From Gammaproteobacteria bacterium (GTDB lineage Bacteria; Pseudomonadota; Gammaproteobacteria; QZLD01), in assembly GCA_004796365.1 (NCBI GenBank), contig QZLE01000162.1, positions 1 to 54,275 on the forward strand: a stretch of DNA of 54,275 nucleotides. Direction: 5' to 3'. Position 1 is the first letter of the stretch. Each line of letters starts with the position of its first letter. The position numbers were made by a program, and so were the translations under genes. Of the stretch, positions 42,510 to 52,155 are shown one piece after another. A model generated the notes under the pieces. That model did no database searches. It saw only the letters and a list, made by a program, of their open reading frames with translations, and was not told the DNA's origin.

Positions 42510-43880
42510 CTAGACCTCAATGCTGTATTTGATCATTTTACGATAAAGTGTGGTCTTATGAATACCAAGGGATTCAGCCGTTTTATTACGGTTGTATTTA
42601 TTATCCTGCAGAGATTTTAATATCATCTCTTTCTCATTAGATTCAACTGCAGATTTAATATTAACTATACCGTGGCTACTTATATCCGCGCCAGATCCAA
42701 CAGCACTAATAAGATCATGCGGGATATGCGATTTATTGATTTCATCATCACCAGATAACACAACCGCACGCTCTATTACATTTTCCAGCTCACGAATATT
42801 ACCCTCCCAGTTATGCTCCAGAAAAACCGAGTACACCTCCGGGCTGATAACCCTGATTTTCTTATTTTGAATCTGATTAAATTTATTCAAAAAGTGATCT
42901 GCAAGATGAGGAATATCCTCCTTCCTTTCCCTTAAAGGGGGGATATTCAGGGTTATTACATTAATTCTGTAATAAAGGTCTTGCCTGAACTTACCATCTC
43001 TCACCATCTGCGCCAGATCTCTGTGGGTTGCAGCAATAATTCTTGCCTTTGACTTTTCGGTCTTATTTGAACCTAAGGGCTCAAAAGTACCCTCCTGCAA
43101 AACCCTGAGCAGTTTAACCTGCATTGCCGGGCTGATCTCACCAATCTCATCCAGAAATAGTGTTCCCTTGCCTGCAGCCGCAAATCTGCCTAATTTATTG
43201 GTATAAGCGCCAGTAAAGGCGCCCTTTTTATAACCAAACAACTCCGATTCAAGTAGCGAATCAAGTAAAGCACCACAGTTAACAGCGACAAATGGCTCTG
43301 ATGAATTTGGGCTGCTTTCATGTATAGATTTTGCAAGCAGTTCTTTTCCAGAACCTGTTTCACCGGTAACCAAAACTGTAGTTGGGCTATCTGCAACTGC
43401 TTTAGCAGTTTCAATCACATTACGCATAACCGGGCTATGGGTGACAAAGCTGCCAAAACTATAAGATTCTTTTAATTCTGACTTTAGCGTTTCAACCTCG
43501 CTCAGATCTCTAAAGGTTTCAGCCCCACCTATCACATCCCCATCTGAGTTGCGTAAAAGAGCAGTTGAAACACTTATAGGAACCTGAATACCAGATGAAT
43601 CAATAATATAACCCGACTGGTTTATTACCGGCTTTTGAGTTCTAAATGTTTTACGCAAAGCACATGCGGATTCACACATGTCAGAGCAGAACACCTCCGA
43701 ACATAGCCTGCCAATCGCCTCATCTTTTGAGACACCGGTTATCTCGGCTGCCGCCCTATTAAAGGAGGTGATCCGCCAATCAAGATCAACAGTAAAAACA
43801 CCATCTGAGATACTTTCTAAAATAGCATCTGTTGATGTACCAAGCTGAAGACTATCATCTTGCACCACAACATATTCCAT
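42510..43880 (-). CDS. PAS-AAA-Fis sigma-54-dependent transcriptional activator
   Basis: 456 residues. An N-terminal PAS domain (15-125) carries four cysteines, C60, C65, C69 and C73 (C-x4-C-x3-C-x3-C). The AAA domain has Walker A GETGSGKE, the GAFTGA loop that contacts sigma-54, Walker B LFLDEIGE and the R-fingers region FRQDLYYRINV. The Fis-type HTH at the C terminus (NRNKTAESLGIHKTTLYRKM) binds enhancer sites. Such a gene accompanies the ORP clusters of anaerobes and activates them with sigma-54; here it lies directly upstream of the operon on the same strand. The cysteines could bind a cluster or sense redox state. Confidence 0.94.
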   Translation of the reverse strand: MEYVVVQDDSLQLGTSTDAILESISDGVFTVDLDWRITSFNRAAAEITGVSKDEAIGRLCSEVFCSDMCESACALRKTFRTQKPVINQSGYIIDSSGIQVPISVSTALLRNSDGDVIGGAETFRDLSEVETLKSELKESYSFGSFVTHSPVMRNVIETAKAVADSPTTVLVTGETGSGKELLAKSIHESSPNSSEPFVAVNCGALLDSLLESELFGYKKGAFTGAYTNKLGRFAAAGKGTLFLDEIGEISPAMQVKLLRVLQEGTFEPLGSNKTEKSKARIIAATHRDLAQMVRDGKFRQDLYYRINVITLNIPPLRERKEDIPHLADHFLNKFNQIQNKKIRVISPEVYSVFLEHNWEGNIRELENVIERAVVLSGDDEINKSHIPHDLISAVGSGADISSHGIVNIKSAVESNEKEMILKSLQDNKYNRNKTAESLGIHKTTLYRKMIKYSIEV

Positions 43881-43991
43881 ATCATTTTGGTCTGTTAGTT
43901 GCTATAGAATAACCTAATACTGCAGCTGATTCTATCTAAGATAGCTTGCGTTCCTGCAATGCAATCACAAAACCTGCTCCCGGATAATAAA

Positions 43992-44019
43992 AAAAAGCCC
44001 GGGATAACCCGGGCTTTTT
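43992..44019. terminator. Strong bidirectional terminator after the porin
   Basis: AAAAAGCCCGGG and CCCGGGCTTTTT round ATAA, a 12-bp perfect stem with T runs in both directions, 29 bp after the porin stop. Confidence 0.95.
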
Positions 44020-44047
44020 AATAAGGGAGTTTGTTTGCTAATACAAA

Positions 44048-45010
44048 TTAGAAATTGTATTTCAAACCAAGTGCAAATGCTGTTGCATCACCATCAACAC
44101 CACCAGCTTCGTCCATACCTTCATCATCGCCAGATACGAATAGCACATACGCCGAAGCCTTCTTGTTGAACTTGTGGTTATAGCCAATTGCGAACATTGT
44201 TGGGTCTTCTGCTGAAGAAGCGTCGATGTCTGTCTGACCGAATACAGCTTTGATAGAACCTTCTTTACTAAGCTTGAACTCACCAGTAATGAACAGGTTA
44301 AGCTCGTCGGTACCAGCTGTTTCTTTATCAACTGATTCAACAACACCGCCAAGTTTGAAAGCATCGAAGCTATAGCTTGCACCTAATTTGAATGCAGAGC
44401 TCGCAGCATCAACATCTTCAAAACCACCACCGATCATTAGACCACCAGCTTTGTACATACCACCAATACTAACTCTTGAACCATCGTTGTCACCAGCGAT
44501 ATCATCACTACCAGCACTGTAAGAAGCGGCCAGGCTGAATGCGTCGAACTTGTTTACGTAAACAATGGAGTTGTTCTCTCTTGCATCATGCTCATCTTTA
44601 TCAAGGATGTTGTTGTAATCAGCATAGGTATCACCCCATGGATCAAACTTTGCAGTAGACCATTTGTAAGCTGTGTCGTGACGACCTACACGAATTTCAC
44701 CAAAGCTTCCTTTAAGGCCTGCATATTGTGTACGACCTTTTTTAATGCTTGTTGCAGTATCATCTGTAGTGTCTACCTCAAACTCAAGCTTATAAGTAGC
44801 GGCCAGGCCTGCATCAATGTCATACTTGCCTTTCATACCAAAACGAGAAGCGTTACTTTTAACCTGGGTAGCACTTCCATCATCGTTATCAATCATGCCA
44901 ACTGATACATGTACACGTCCATATAATGTAGGAGCTGGAATATCAGCAGCGAAAGCTGAACCAGTAACTAAAAGACCAGTACCAATAACAACAGGTAAGA
45001 ATTTATTCAT
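44048..45010 (-). CDS. Outer-membrane porin, general diffusion type
   Basis: 320 residues. Signal peptide MNKFLPVVIGTGLLVTGSAFAA; mature start PAPTLYGRVHVSVGM is the first strand typical of proteobacterial trimeric porins. RVGRHDTAYKW and the acidic loop NNILDKDEHDARENNSIVY (loop 3 region, constriction) follow; the C terminus is ALGLKYNF with the final Phe needed for Bam recognition. Size (about 33 kDa) fits 16 strands. A TTG precedes the ATG; GAGGAAA about 6 nt upstream of that TTG suits the ATG at 45010. Isolated gene with its own regulatory region and terminator, probably highly expressed. Ion selectivity unknown. Confidence 0.92.
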   Translation of the reverse strand: MNKFLPVVIGTGLLVTGSAFAADIPAPTLYGRVHVSVGMIDNDDGSATQVKSNASRFGMKGKYDIDAGLAATYKLEFEVDTTDDTATSIKKGRTQYAGLKGSFGEIRVGRHDTAYKWSTAKFDPWGDTYADYNNILDKDEHDARENNSIVYVNKFDAFSLAASYSAGSDDIAGDNDGSRVSIGGMYKAGGLMIGGGFEDVDAASSAFKLGASYSFDAFKLGGVVESVDKETAGTDELNLFITGEFKLSKEGSIKAVFGQTDIDASSAEDPTMFAIGYNHKFNKKASAYVLFVSGDDEGMDEAGGVDGDATAFALGLKYNF

Positions 45011-45041
45011 CAAAGTTTCCTCTTTAAATATACAATTGATG

Positions 45042-45122
45042 TGGTGAACTGTACGGAAGAAATATTACAGAAAAATTACAACCCAGTTCACATAACTCAA
45101 AAAAAACATCGACTAGTTCACA
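45042..45122 (-). promoter_or_regulatory. Repeated AGTTCACA sites upstream of the porin gene
   Basis: On the plus strand AGTTCACA occurs at 45085-45092 and 45115-45122, exactly 30 bp apart, and inverted as GTGAACT at 45044-45050. The three copies lie 35-110 bp before the porin start, the right place for a regulator's operator sites. Confidence 0.5.
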
Positions 45123-45397
45123 ATTTTAATGATTTATCTAATTGGTTTTAAAGGGGTTTTTGTGTTTACATTTTGTGTGACAAAAAGATTACAGCCATGC
45201 ATGTTTGAGAAAAATTGCTGCATAGCAATATGAATTATCAGGCATTTTTCGAAGCCCAGCTGAACCTATAACAATGCCTTTTGTAAGCCTCATTTTAAAT
45301 ATAGAATAATTATTTGCGGTTGCAACATTTTTGAAGGGTTTTTCAGAAGGGTTAAAATAATTAATATAGAGTTTATAGAACTAAAATAAGTATGATA

Positions 45398-45454
45398 TAG
45401 GGACGAACCTGTGCGTTCGTCCAAATAAGGGCAGACACATAGGTCTACCCCTAC
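45398..45454. repeat. Palindromic REP-like doublet in inverted orientation
   Basis: Two 22-bp near-palindromic units: GGACGAAC-CTGTGC-GTTCGTCC (45401-45422) and GGGCAGAC-ACATAG-GTCTACCC (45429-45450), facing each other across AAATAA and bordered by TAGGG and CCCTA. Read in opposite directions the two units differ only by transitions (A/G, C/T). Not coding; the form is that of dispersed bacterial repeats. Confidence 0.75.
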
Positions 45455-45484
45455 AAAAAACCAACATAAACTGATTGTCAAAAT

Positions 45485-46936
<1,452 letters not shown>

Positions 46937-47021
46937 TTAAGGTCAGGTATTATCTAAAAAAAATGGATAAAAATCACCTGTTAGAGGCAATTTTTATCCG
47001 ATATTCTTAATCCGCTTGTTT

Positions 47022-48335
47022 TTACTTGGTTTTCTTACTCTTTTTCATATACTGCTGGCTAGTTATTACATCAATCTTGCGCAGTTTTTTAAGCGCCATT
47101 TTGTGCCCTTGGTCAGCGGCTTTAGTCCACCAGTTAACCGCCTCAACCACATCACGATTAACTCCACCAAGCCCCCTGTGGAAAATTCTTCCAACATTAT
47201 ATTGGGCATCTGCTATCCCCGCCTCTGCTGCGACAAGATAGTATTTATATGCCTTGCTCATATTTTTAATAACACCCTCGCCCTTTTTATACATATTAGC
47301 GAGTTTATAGCTGGCCTGGACGTGATTCAGATCCGCCCCCTTAGTTATCCAATTAACCGAACGCATAAAATCACGGTCAACACCGATACCATTTAGATAC
47401 ATCATCCCTAATTCATAGCAAGCATCTGGCTGTTCTTTTTCTGCGGCACGATAAAACCAACCGAATGCTCTTTGATCATTTTGCGATACTACAATCCCCT
47501 CTTTATAAAAGCGACCAACATTATATTGTCCATCTGGGTCATTGTTGTCAGCTGCCTTTTCATACCACTTAAGAGCATTGCGCATATCAGGCTCTTTGCT
47601 TAATAGAGCATTTTCATAAGCATATCCAATGCGGTATTGTGATACACCATCTCCATTATCCGCAGCCTGCTGATAATGGTCCAAGGCCTTTTCAATGTCT
47701 TTATCGACTCCCCACCCTTCAAAGTACATTGCACCAAGATATCTATGTGAGCCAATATTCCCAAGCTCGATAGCCTTGGTAAACAGCATCATTGCCCTTT
47801 TATCACTGTGGCGCACACCATAACCATTGAGATATAAGATAGCTAAATAGTGATGAGAAACCGCATCCCCTTGTTTGGCTGCCCTTTTATACCAACGCGC
47901 CGCTTTTGAATAACTTTGTTTAACCGCTGTACCTTTTTCATACATCTCACCAAGGTTGCGCATGGCTGTGACATTCCCGGATTCAGCAGATTTTTTATAC
48001 CATTCAAATGCAAGTTTATAGTTCTGGGGAACACCCTGTTTCCCATTATGGTAGATAACGGCAAGATTAATTTGCGCCGCGGAATGATTTTGTTCAGCAG
48101 CCTTTTCAAACCACTTAACAGCTTTTACCATATTTTTCGGTACCGCCTCGGCATGCATGTACATATACCCAAGCTGAAATTGGGATTCTACATCACCGGT
48201 TTTAGCTAACTTAAAAAAAACACGGAAGGCTTTGGGATAGTTTCCCGCCTTATAATAATCCATCCCCTCTGCATAGTCCGCAGCAAACAGGTTAGAAGAA
48301 AAAATAATCAAAAAAACAGCTAGTATCTTACGCAT
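47022..48335 (-). CDS. Secreted SEL1-repeat (TPR-like) protein
   Basis: 437 residues. Signal peptide MRKILAVFLIIFSSNLFA, followed by about ten SEL1-like repeats of 36 residues, e.g. AAKQGDAVSHHYLAILYLNGYGVRHS and AADNGDGVSQYRIGYAYE, filling the whole chain. Pattern A-x-x-G-x-x-x-A-x-x-x-L-G-x-x-Y...G-x-x-V-x-x-D...A is repeated throughout. Periplasmic SEL1 proteins act as interaction scaffolds in envelope or signalling processes; the partner is unknown. A longer frame reaches to 48383, but the signal peptide argues for the ATG at 48335, with AAGGGT just before it. C-terminal basic tail KKSKKTK. Confidence 0.88.
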   Translation of the reverse strand: MRKILAVFLIIFSSNLFAADYAEGMDYYKAGNYPKAFRVFFKLAKTGDVESQFQLGYMYMHAEAVPKNMVKAVKWFEKAAEQNHSAAQINLAVIYHNGKQGVPQNYKLAFEWYKKSAESGNVTAMRNLGEMYEKGTAVKQSYSKAARWYKRAAKQGDAVSHHYLAILYLNGYGVRHSDKRAMMLFTKAIELGNIGSHRYLGAMYFEGWGVDKDIEKALDHYQQAADNGDGVSQYRIGYAYENALLSKEPDMRNALKWYEKAADNNDPDGQYNVGRFYKEGIVVSQNDQRAFGWFYRAAEKEQPDACYELGMMYLNGIGVDRDFMRSVNWITKGADLNHVQASYKLANMYKKGEGVIKNMSKAYKYYLVAAEAGIADAQYNVGRIFHRGLGGVNRDVVEAVNWWTKAADQGHKMALKKLRKIDVITSQQYMKKSKKTK

Positions 48336-48454
48336 AGACCCTTTGACACCCTTTACTTTCATTGATTCTATAAATATAGTCAAAATAAGAACTATTTCAG
48401 AATATACCAGTTATATATCCTGAAATTACTATTATTTCTAAAGACGGATCGCCC

Positions 48455-49033
48455 ATGAAAATTACGTATAACTCACCAACAATTCTTACTTTTTCTTTTA
48501 TAACTGTTGCGATTCAGATAGTAGCCTCAACATTTATGCCTGCCATATCAATTAATTATTTTTCTATCGGTAGCAGCTTTGATCTTGGAAATCCAATCTG
48601 GTATTTCCGCCTATCATCCCATGTATTAGGTCACTCAGGATGGCCCCATCTACTTAACAACATAATATTTATCCTTCTGCTAGGACCTCTACTGGAAGAA
48701 AAATATGGATCAAAAAACTTATTGGTGATGATTATCATAACAGCTATAGTCACCGGACTGGCAAATATGGTGCTTTTCTCCAGCGGGCTGCTGGGCGCCA
48801 GCGGAATTGTATTTATGCTGATACTGTTAGGATCTATCACTGACATCCGCCAGGGCGAAATACCACTAACATTTATATTGGTTGCTATTATTTTCATAGG
48901 AAAAGAAATAACTGCAATATTTCACGATGATAATATTTCACAAATGGCGCATATAATTGGCGGCTTAGTAGGTGGGGCTTTTGGATTTCTGGTTGCCAAA
49001 CCCAAACGTATTACAAATAGCTTTTATAGTTAG
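48455..49033 (+). CDS. Rhomboid-family intramembrane serine protease
   Basis: 192 residues with six hydrophobic segments. HSGWPHLLNNIIFILLLGPLLEEKYG is the typical loop-helix 2 region (H-x2-H/x3-N-x3-hydrophobic), GLLGASGIVFML carries the GxSG catalytic Ser in helix 4, and MAHIIGGLVGGAFGF the catalytic His in helix 6. It cleaves membrane proteins inside the inner membrane; substrate unknown. ATG at 48455 has a weak GGA 9 nt upstream. Divergent from the SEL1 gene and closed by its own terminator. Confidence 0.9.
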   Translation: MKITYNSPTILTFSFITVAIQIVASTFMPAISINYFSIGSSFDLGNPIWYFRLSSHVLGHSGWPHLLNNIIFILLLGPLLEEKYGSKNLLVMIIITAIVTGLANMVLFSSGLLGASGIVFMLILLGSITDIRQGEIPLTFILVAIIFIGKEITAIFHDDNISQMAHIIGGLVGGAFGFLVAKPKRITNSFYS

Positions 49034-49048
49034 GCAATAAAACGATTT

Positions 49049-49083
49049 AAAAAGGCCACGAAAAACATCTTCGTGGCCTTTTT
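49049..49083. terminator. Rho-independent terminator after rhomboid gene
   Basis: AAAAAGGCCACGAA and TTCGTGGCCTTTTT round a 7-base loop, 14-bp stem with T run in both directions; 16 bp after the rhomboid stop and 43 bp after the phasin end. Confidence 0.93.
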
Positions 49084-49125
49084 CTTCTCAGGGACATCTG
49101 GTGCCAAAAGTATGGGATTATTATC

Positions 49126-49410
49126 TTACTTTTTATCTCTTATCTTATCTGAATAATCCTGAATGATTTGAGCAAGCTCTTTATTATCCTGATTAACATT
49201 GTGCAGAATCTGCCTTACAAAGTCATTCTGGTCAACCAGGTAATCACGCAATCCATTTGTATCTTTGATATCGGAAAAATCAGACACTCTGCCAGCCATA
49301 AGCTCAGTATATTTTTTCATGCGCTTGATTTGGTAATCAGTTAAAGACTCAATCAGATCGAACGATGTAGAGTTAATATTTGCCATTTGTTCTATAAACG
49401 AATTAGCCAT
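49126..49410 (-). CDS. Phasin-family protein
   Basis: 94 residues, fully helical, no cysteine. FIEQMANINSTSFDLIESLTDYQIKRMKKYTELM has the amphipathic pattern of phasins, which coat polyhydroxyalkanoate granules, and QNDFVRQILHNVNQDNKELAQIIQDYSDKI continues the coiled helix. It is shorter than classical PhaP (about 150-190). Ribosome site AAGGAG about 8 nt before the ATG. No PHA synthase is in the window, so granule binding is inferred from family resemblance only; other granule or coiled-coil roles remain possible. Confidence 0.75.
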   Translation of the reverse strand: MANSFIEQMANINSTSFDLIESLTDYQIKRMKKYTELMAGRVSDFSDIKDTNGLRDYLVDQNDFVRQILHNVNQDNKELAQIIQDYSDKIRDKK

Positions 49411-49529
49411 GCAATCAGCTCCTTGTAATTTTTTAGGCTTATTTTAAGATTAGTTTCTTTTTAGGAATATGCAAAAATATAATTATTAAAGCCACAGCTT
49501 GTCAAAGCACAATAGTTGGATACCAATAA

Positions 49530-49561
49530 AAAAGCCGATTAGTATAAACTAATCGGCTTTT
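49530..49561. terminator. Terminator of the tRNA-Arg transcript
   Basis: AAAAGCCGATTAGT and ACTAATCGGCTTTT round ATAA, a 14-bp perfect stem, 6 bp after the encoded CCA of the tRNA on the minus strand. Confidence 0.93.
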
Positions 49562-49567
49562 AGAATT

Positions 49568-49644
49568 TGGCGCGCCCGGAAGGAGTCGAACCTCCGACCG
49601 CCTGGTTCGTAGCCAGGTACTCTATCCAGCTGAGCTACGGGCGC
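49568..49644 (-). tRNA. tRNA-Arg (anticodon ACG), CCA encoded
   Basis: 77 nt with CCA. Acceptor GCGCCCG pairs with CGGGCGC; D arm GCTC...GAGT; anticodon stem CCTGG/CCAGG with loop CTACGAA (anticodon ACG, read as ICG); T arm GGAGG-TTCGACT-CCTTC; discriminator G, then CCA. All stems close with normal or wobble pairs, so it looks functional. It decodes CGU/CGC/CGA. Confidence 0.97.
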
Positions 49645-49662
49645 ATGTCATTGAGGTGGCAG

Positions 49663-49691
49663 ATTATGTTTCAAAAAGATGTCATCGTCAA
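49663..49691 (-). promoter_or_regulatory. Sigma-70 promoter of tRNA-Arg
   Basis: On the minus strand TTGACG (49691-49686), 17 bp, CATAAT (49668-49663), about 19 nt before the mature tRNA. One mismatch in each hexamer and optimal spacing. Confidence 0.8.
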
Positions 49692-49859
49692 CTAAAAATT
49701 CAAAAAAATGTCAGATAGATCGCATTACTATCAATAATTTCTGTACAACCATAATAATGACACCTAAAAAAACATAAATTAAGGTTTTTATGAACTAATA
49801 TATATAGTTGTAAGAATTATATTCATGTACTTTTTAAGAGCATTGGGGCTTTGAGTTTT

Positions 49860-51320
49860 ATGGAACAAAGAAATAATAGAGTACTAGCGGCTATACATGA
49901 CCCGGCTACAAGTACTGCAATAAATTCTAGTTTTAGCGGCAACAGCTTAGAAATAGTTAATAAAGCCGAACTTGAAGATATTCTTACCGCCTTTAACACC
50001 GAAAAATTCTCTGCGATTATTATTGAAGATTGTTTTCTTAAACGAAACGAGGTTCAAGCAGCAATCAAAGCTCATATAGCTACTAATGATCAAATTCCAA
50101 CTATTTTCGGAATATCTCCAGCAAATGAGCAAATAGAAGTAGAAATCGATAACAACTGCAGAATATTACAAACTTTTACTAATTGCATAGATAATAATTT
50201 CGCGCCGCTGTTGGAAAATGCTTCTGAACTTTACAATTTGAGAATAGAAAATAACCATATCAAAAAAGAGCGCAATGAAGCTCAGCAAAAACTAATTTTT
50301 TTGCAAACAAACAATGAAAGCCTAATTTCTGACAAAATTGATGAAATTGAAGCGGGAAAAATTGAGTTGGCACAGCAATGCATGCAAAAATCTGCTTATA
50401 TTGCCAGCAAGTCTCATGCCCTACGCAATATCCTGCATGGTATTTTAAGCTTTGCAACTATAGGTGAAATGAAGTGCGACTCTGCTGCTCCGGAAAAAAT
50501 GAAAGAGTTTTTCAGATACATTTCTGATAGCGGACACAAACTGGAACATATTCTTGAAGAACTAGTATACCTATCCAAACTTGAATGTGACCGTATTGAC
50601 CAAGAAATTGACGGGCACAATATTTATAAAGCAATCAAACAGTCAGTAGACAACCAGAATGATCTTATTAATGAAAAGAACGTTAAAATAGAAATCGAAA
50701 TGCTCCTGGAAAACCAGCGTATCGAATTCGATAAAGAGATGATCATCAGGCTATTTGACAATTTGATCAGCAATGCTGCGCTCTACTCCGATCCTGATAA
50801 GCTTATCAAGATTCAATTTGAAGAAAGCACAACCAGCGATAACCAGCCCGCACTTAAAATTCTGGTCAAGGATAATGGTAATGGTTTTCAAGTGCCGCTA
50901 GATAAGGTTTTTGAAAGATATAACATACCGGAAACCAGGGATAAAATGGCTCCTGATGCGGGACTAGGGCTTTCCATATGCCATGAAATTGTTACGAAGC
51001 ATAATGGTAGCATTGAAATTGCTGACACCGGCGCTGAAGGCAGCACCCTTGCAGTGACTCTACCTTATAAACAACCGAAAATTACTTCTGAGGACAAACC
51101 TGAAAACTCAGCGTTTGCAGCCGCCTTTGGCGATGAGTTAACCGACTTTTCAGACCAGATTGAAGCTGTATTGAATTCCGAAACTCCAAAACCACAGAGC
51201 CATGCTTCTATTATAGATAATAGGGAAATGACGAGTGATTCAAATGATGAGTCATCCGAAAAAGAGAAAGAAAAAGCTCAACCTGCAGAAGATCTTGGTT
51301 CAAATGTAGATTTGTTTTAA
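49860..51320 (+). CDS. Soluble histidine kinase with degenerate receiver-like N terminus
   Basis: About 486 residues, no membrane helix. The N-terminal 120 residues (VLAAIHDPATSTAINSSF, FSAIIIEDCFL) look like a receiver fold that lacks the acidic pair and a clear phospho-Asp. A coiled coil (about 120-185) leads to the dimerisation helix SKSHALRNILHGIL with the phospho-acceptor His, then N box DNLISNAALYS, G1 DNGNGF, G2 GLGLSICHEI. A 90-residue acidic, Ser-rich tail (DDFSDQ...NDESSEKEKEK) follows, unusual for a kinase. TTG at 49851 could add three residues. Its stop overlaps by 4 bp that of the convergent response regulator, its likely partner. Confidence 0.87.
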   Translation: MEQRNNRVLAAIHDPATSTAINSSFSGNSLEIVNKAELEDILTAFNTEKFSAIIIEDCFLKRNEVQAAIKAHIATNDQIPTIFGISPANEQIEVEIDNNCRILQTFTNCIDNNFAPLLENASELYNLRIENNHIKKERNEAQQKLIFLQTNNESLISDKIDEIEAGKIELAQQCMQKSAYIASKSHALRNILHGILSFATIGEMKCDSAAPEKMKEFFRYISDSGHKLEHILEELVYLSKLECDRIDQEIDGHNIYKAIKQSVDNQNDLINEKNVKIEIEMLLENQRIEFDKEMIIRLFDNLISNAALYSDPDKLIKIQFEESTTSDNQPALKILVKDNGNGFQVPLDKVFERYNIPETRDKMAPDAGLGLSICHEIVTKHNGSIEIADTGAEGSTLAVTLPYKQPKITSEDKPENSAFAAAFGDELTDFSDQIEAVLNSETPKPQSHASIIDNREMTSDSNDESSEKEKEKAQPAEDLGSNVDLF

Positions 51321-52108
51321 TAATCCTCGCCATTTAATAGCTTAGAAAGACGGGAGATTAGTTCATCAATCTTATCGTAATCTGACTTTTTTAGTGATGG
51401 ATCAAAGCTCTCACTTGGATGCAGGCTTTCCATTAGTTCGCTAATTAACTCAAGTGCTTCAGCAAATGCTGACAAGTGCCCACCAGTTTCATCTGTGAAT
51501 TCAAGCATATTCAGCGACTGATTAATTGCAGACTCAGCGCCAACTCCATCATCATTTGCCAAAGCAAGCTTTGCATGTTGCAGCAAGTCACAAACGGTAT
51601 CATTATTTTGCTGAACTTTACTCTTTAGTGCATCAATCCTCTTTACAACTGAAAGGCTTTCAAGAATATGGCGCACCATAATTACGGCCTCAGCATTGAT
51701 CTGCAGCAACCTTTCTTTATCTTTTATAAGGTTTTGATTATGCAAAACAGCTCTAATTTTTTCCCTGAGCTCCTCTAGCCTGACAGGCTTAACTACATAG
51801 TCAGTAGCACCTGATTTATAAGCCTTGGTTATTGCTTCCCTGTCATCAAGTGCTGTAACAAATATAACCGGGATACGACATAAACCTGGATTCTGCCTCA
51901 TTAAGCAGCAGGTTTCATATCCACTCATTTCTGGCATCATTACATCTAAAAGAATAAGATCTGGTACCGATTCACGAATATTTTCCAGGCACTCTGTACC
52001 TGATCTGGAAACTGAAACTTTGAATCCATCGGACTTGAGCATTTTTTCCATGAAAATGATATTAGTGAGTTCGTCATCTACGACGTGAATGTGGTATCTA
52101 GCAACCAT
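51317..52108 (-). CDS. Response regulator, receiver plus helical C-terminal region
   Basis: 263 residues. Receiver (5-125): VVDDE, phospho-Asp in LILLDVMMPEMSG, T in FVTALDD, K in YVVKPV. The remaining 135 residues are predicted helical and hold no DNA-binding, GGDEF, EAL or HD motif that I can recognise; KSKVQQNNDTVCDLLQHAKLALANDDGVGAESAINQSLNML suggests a helical bundle for protein contact or dimerisation. ATG at 52108, no strong ribosome site. Convergent with the soluble kinase at 49860-51320, 4-bp stop overlap. It may be an adaptor or phosphate-relay protein rather than a transcription factor. Confidence 0.88.
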   Translation of the reverse strand: MVARYHIHVVDDELTNIIFMEKMLKSDGFKVSVSRSGTECLENIRESVPDLILLDVMMPEMSGYETCCLMRQNPGLCRIPVIFVTALDDREAITKAYKSGATDYVVKPVRLEELREKIRAVLHNQNLIKDKERLLQINAEAVIMVRHILESLSVVKRIDALKSKVQQNNDTVCDLLQHAKLALANDDGVGAESAINQSLNMLEFTDETGGHLSAFAEALELISELMESLHPSESFDPSLKKSDYDKIDELISRLSKLLNGEDY

Positions 52109-52155
52109 ATAAAATCCATTTTTGATCCAGTGTCATTACAAAATAGCATATTATT

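Larger units (their letters stand above)
45011..45484. other. Intergenic region, porin / purB
   Basis: 474 bp without a credible gene. The left third is the porin control region with the AGTTCACA repeats; the right third contains the palindromic doublet at 45398-45454. Small frames here show no protein-like composition. Confidence 0.65.

Noticed and set aside
45290..45481. Small minus-strand frame of 63 codons between porin and purB
   Set aside because: It covers the palindromic repeat doublet, has no ribosome site and no recognisable composition.
49568..49644. Attachment site for an integrated element at tRNA-Arg
   Set aside because: No integrase gene and no repeated tRNA 3' end was seen on either side within the window.
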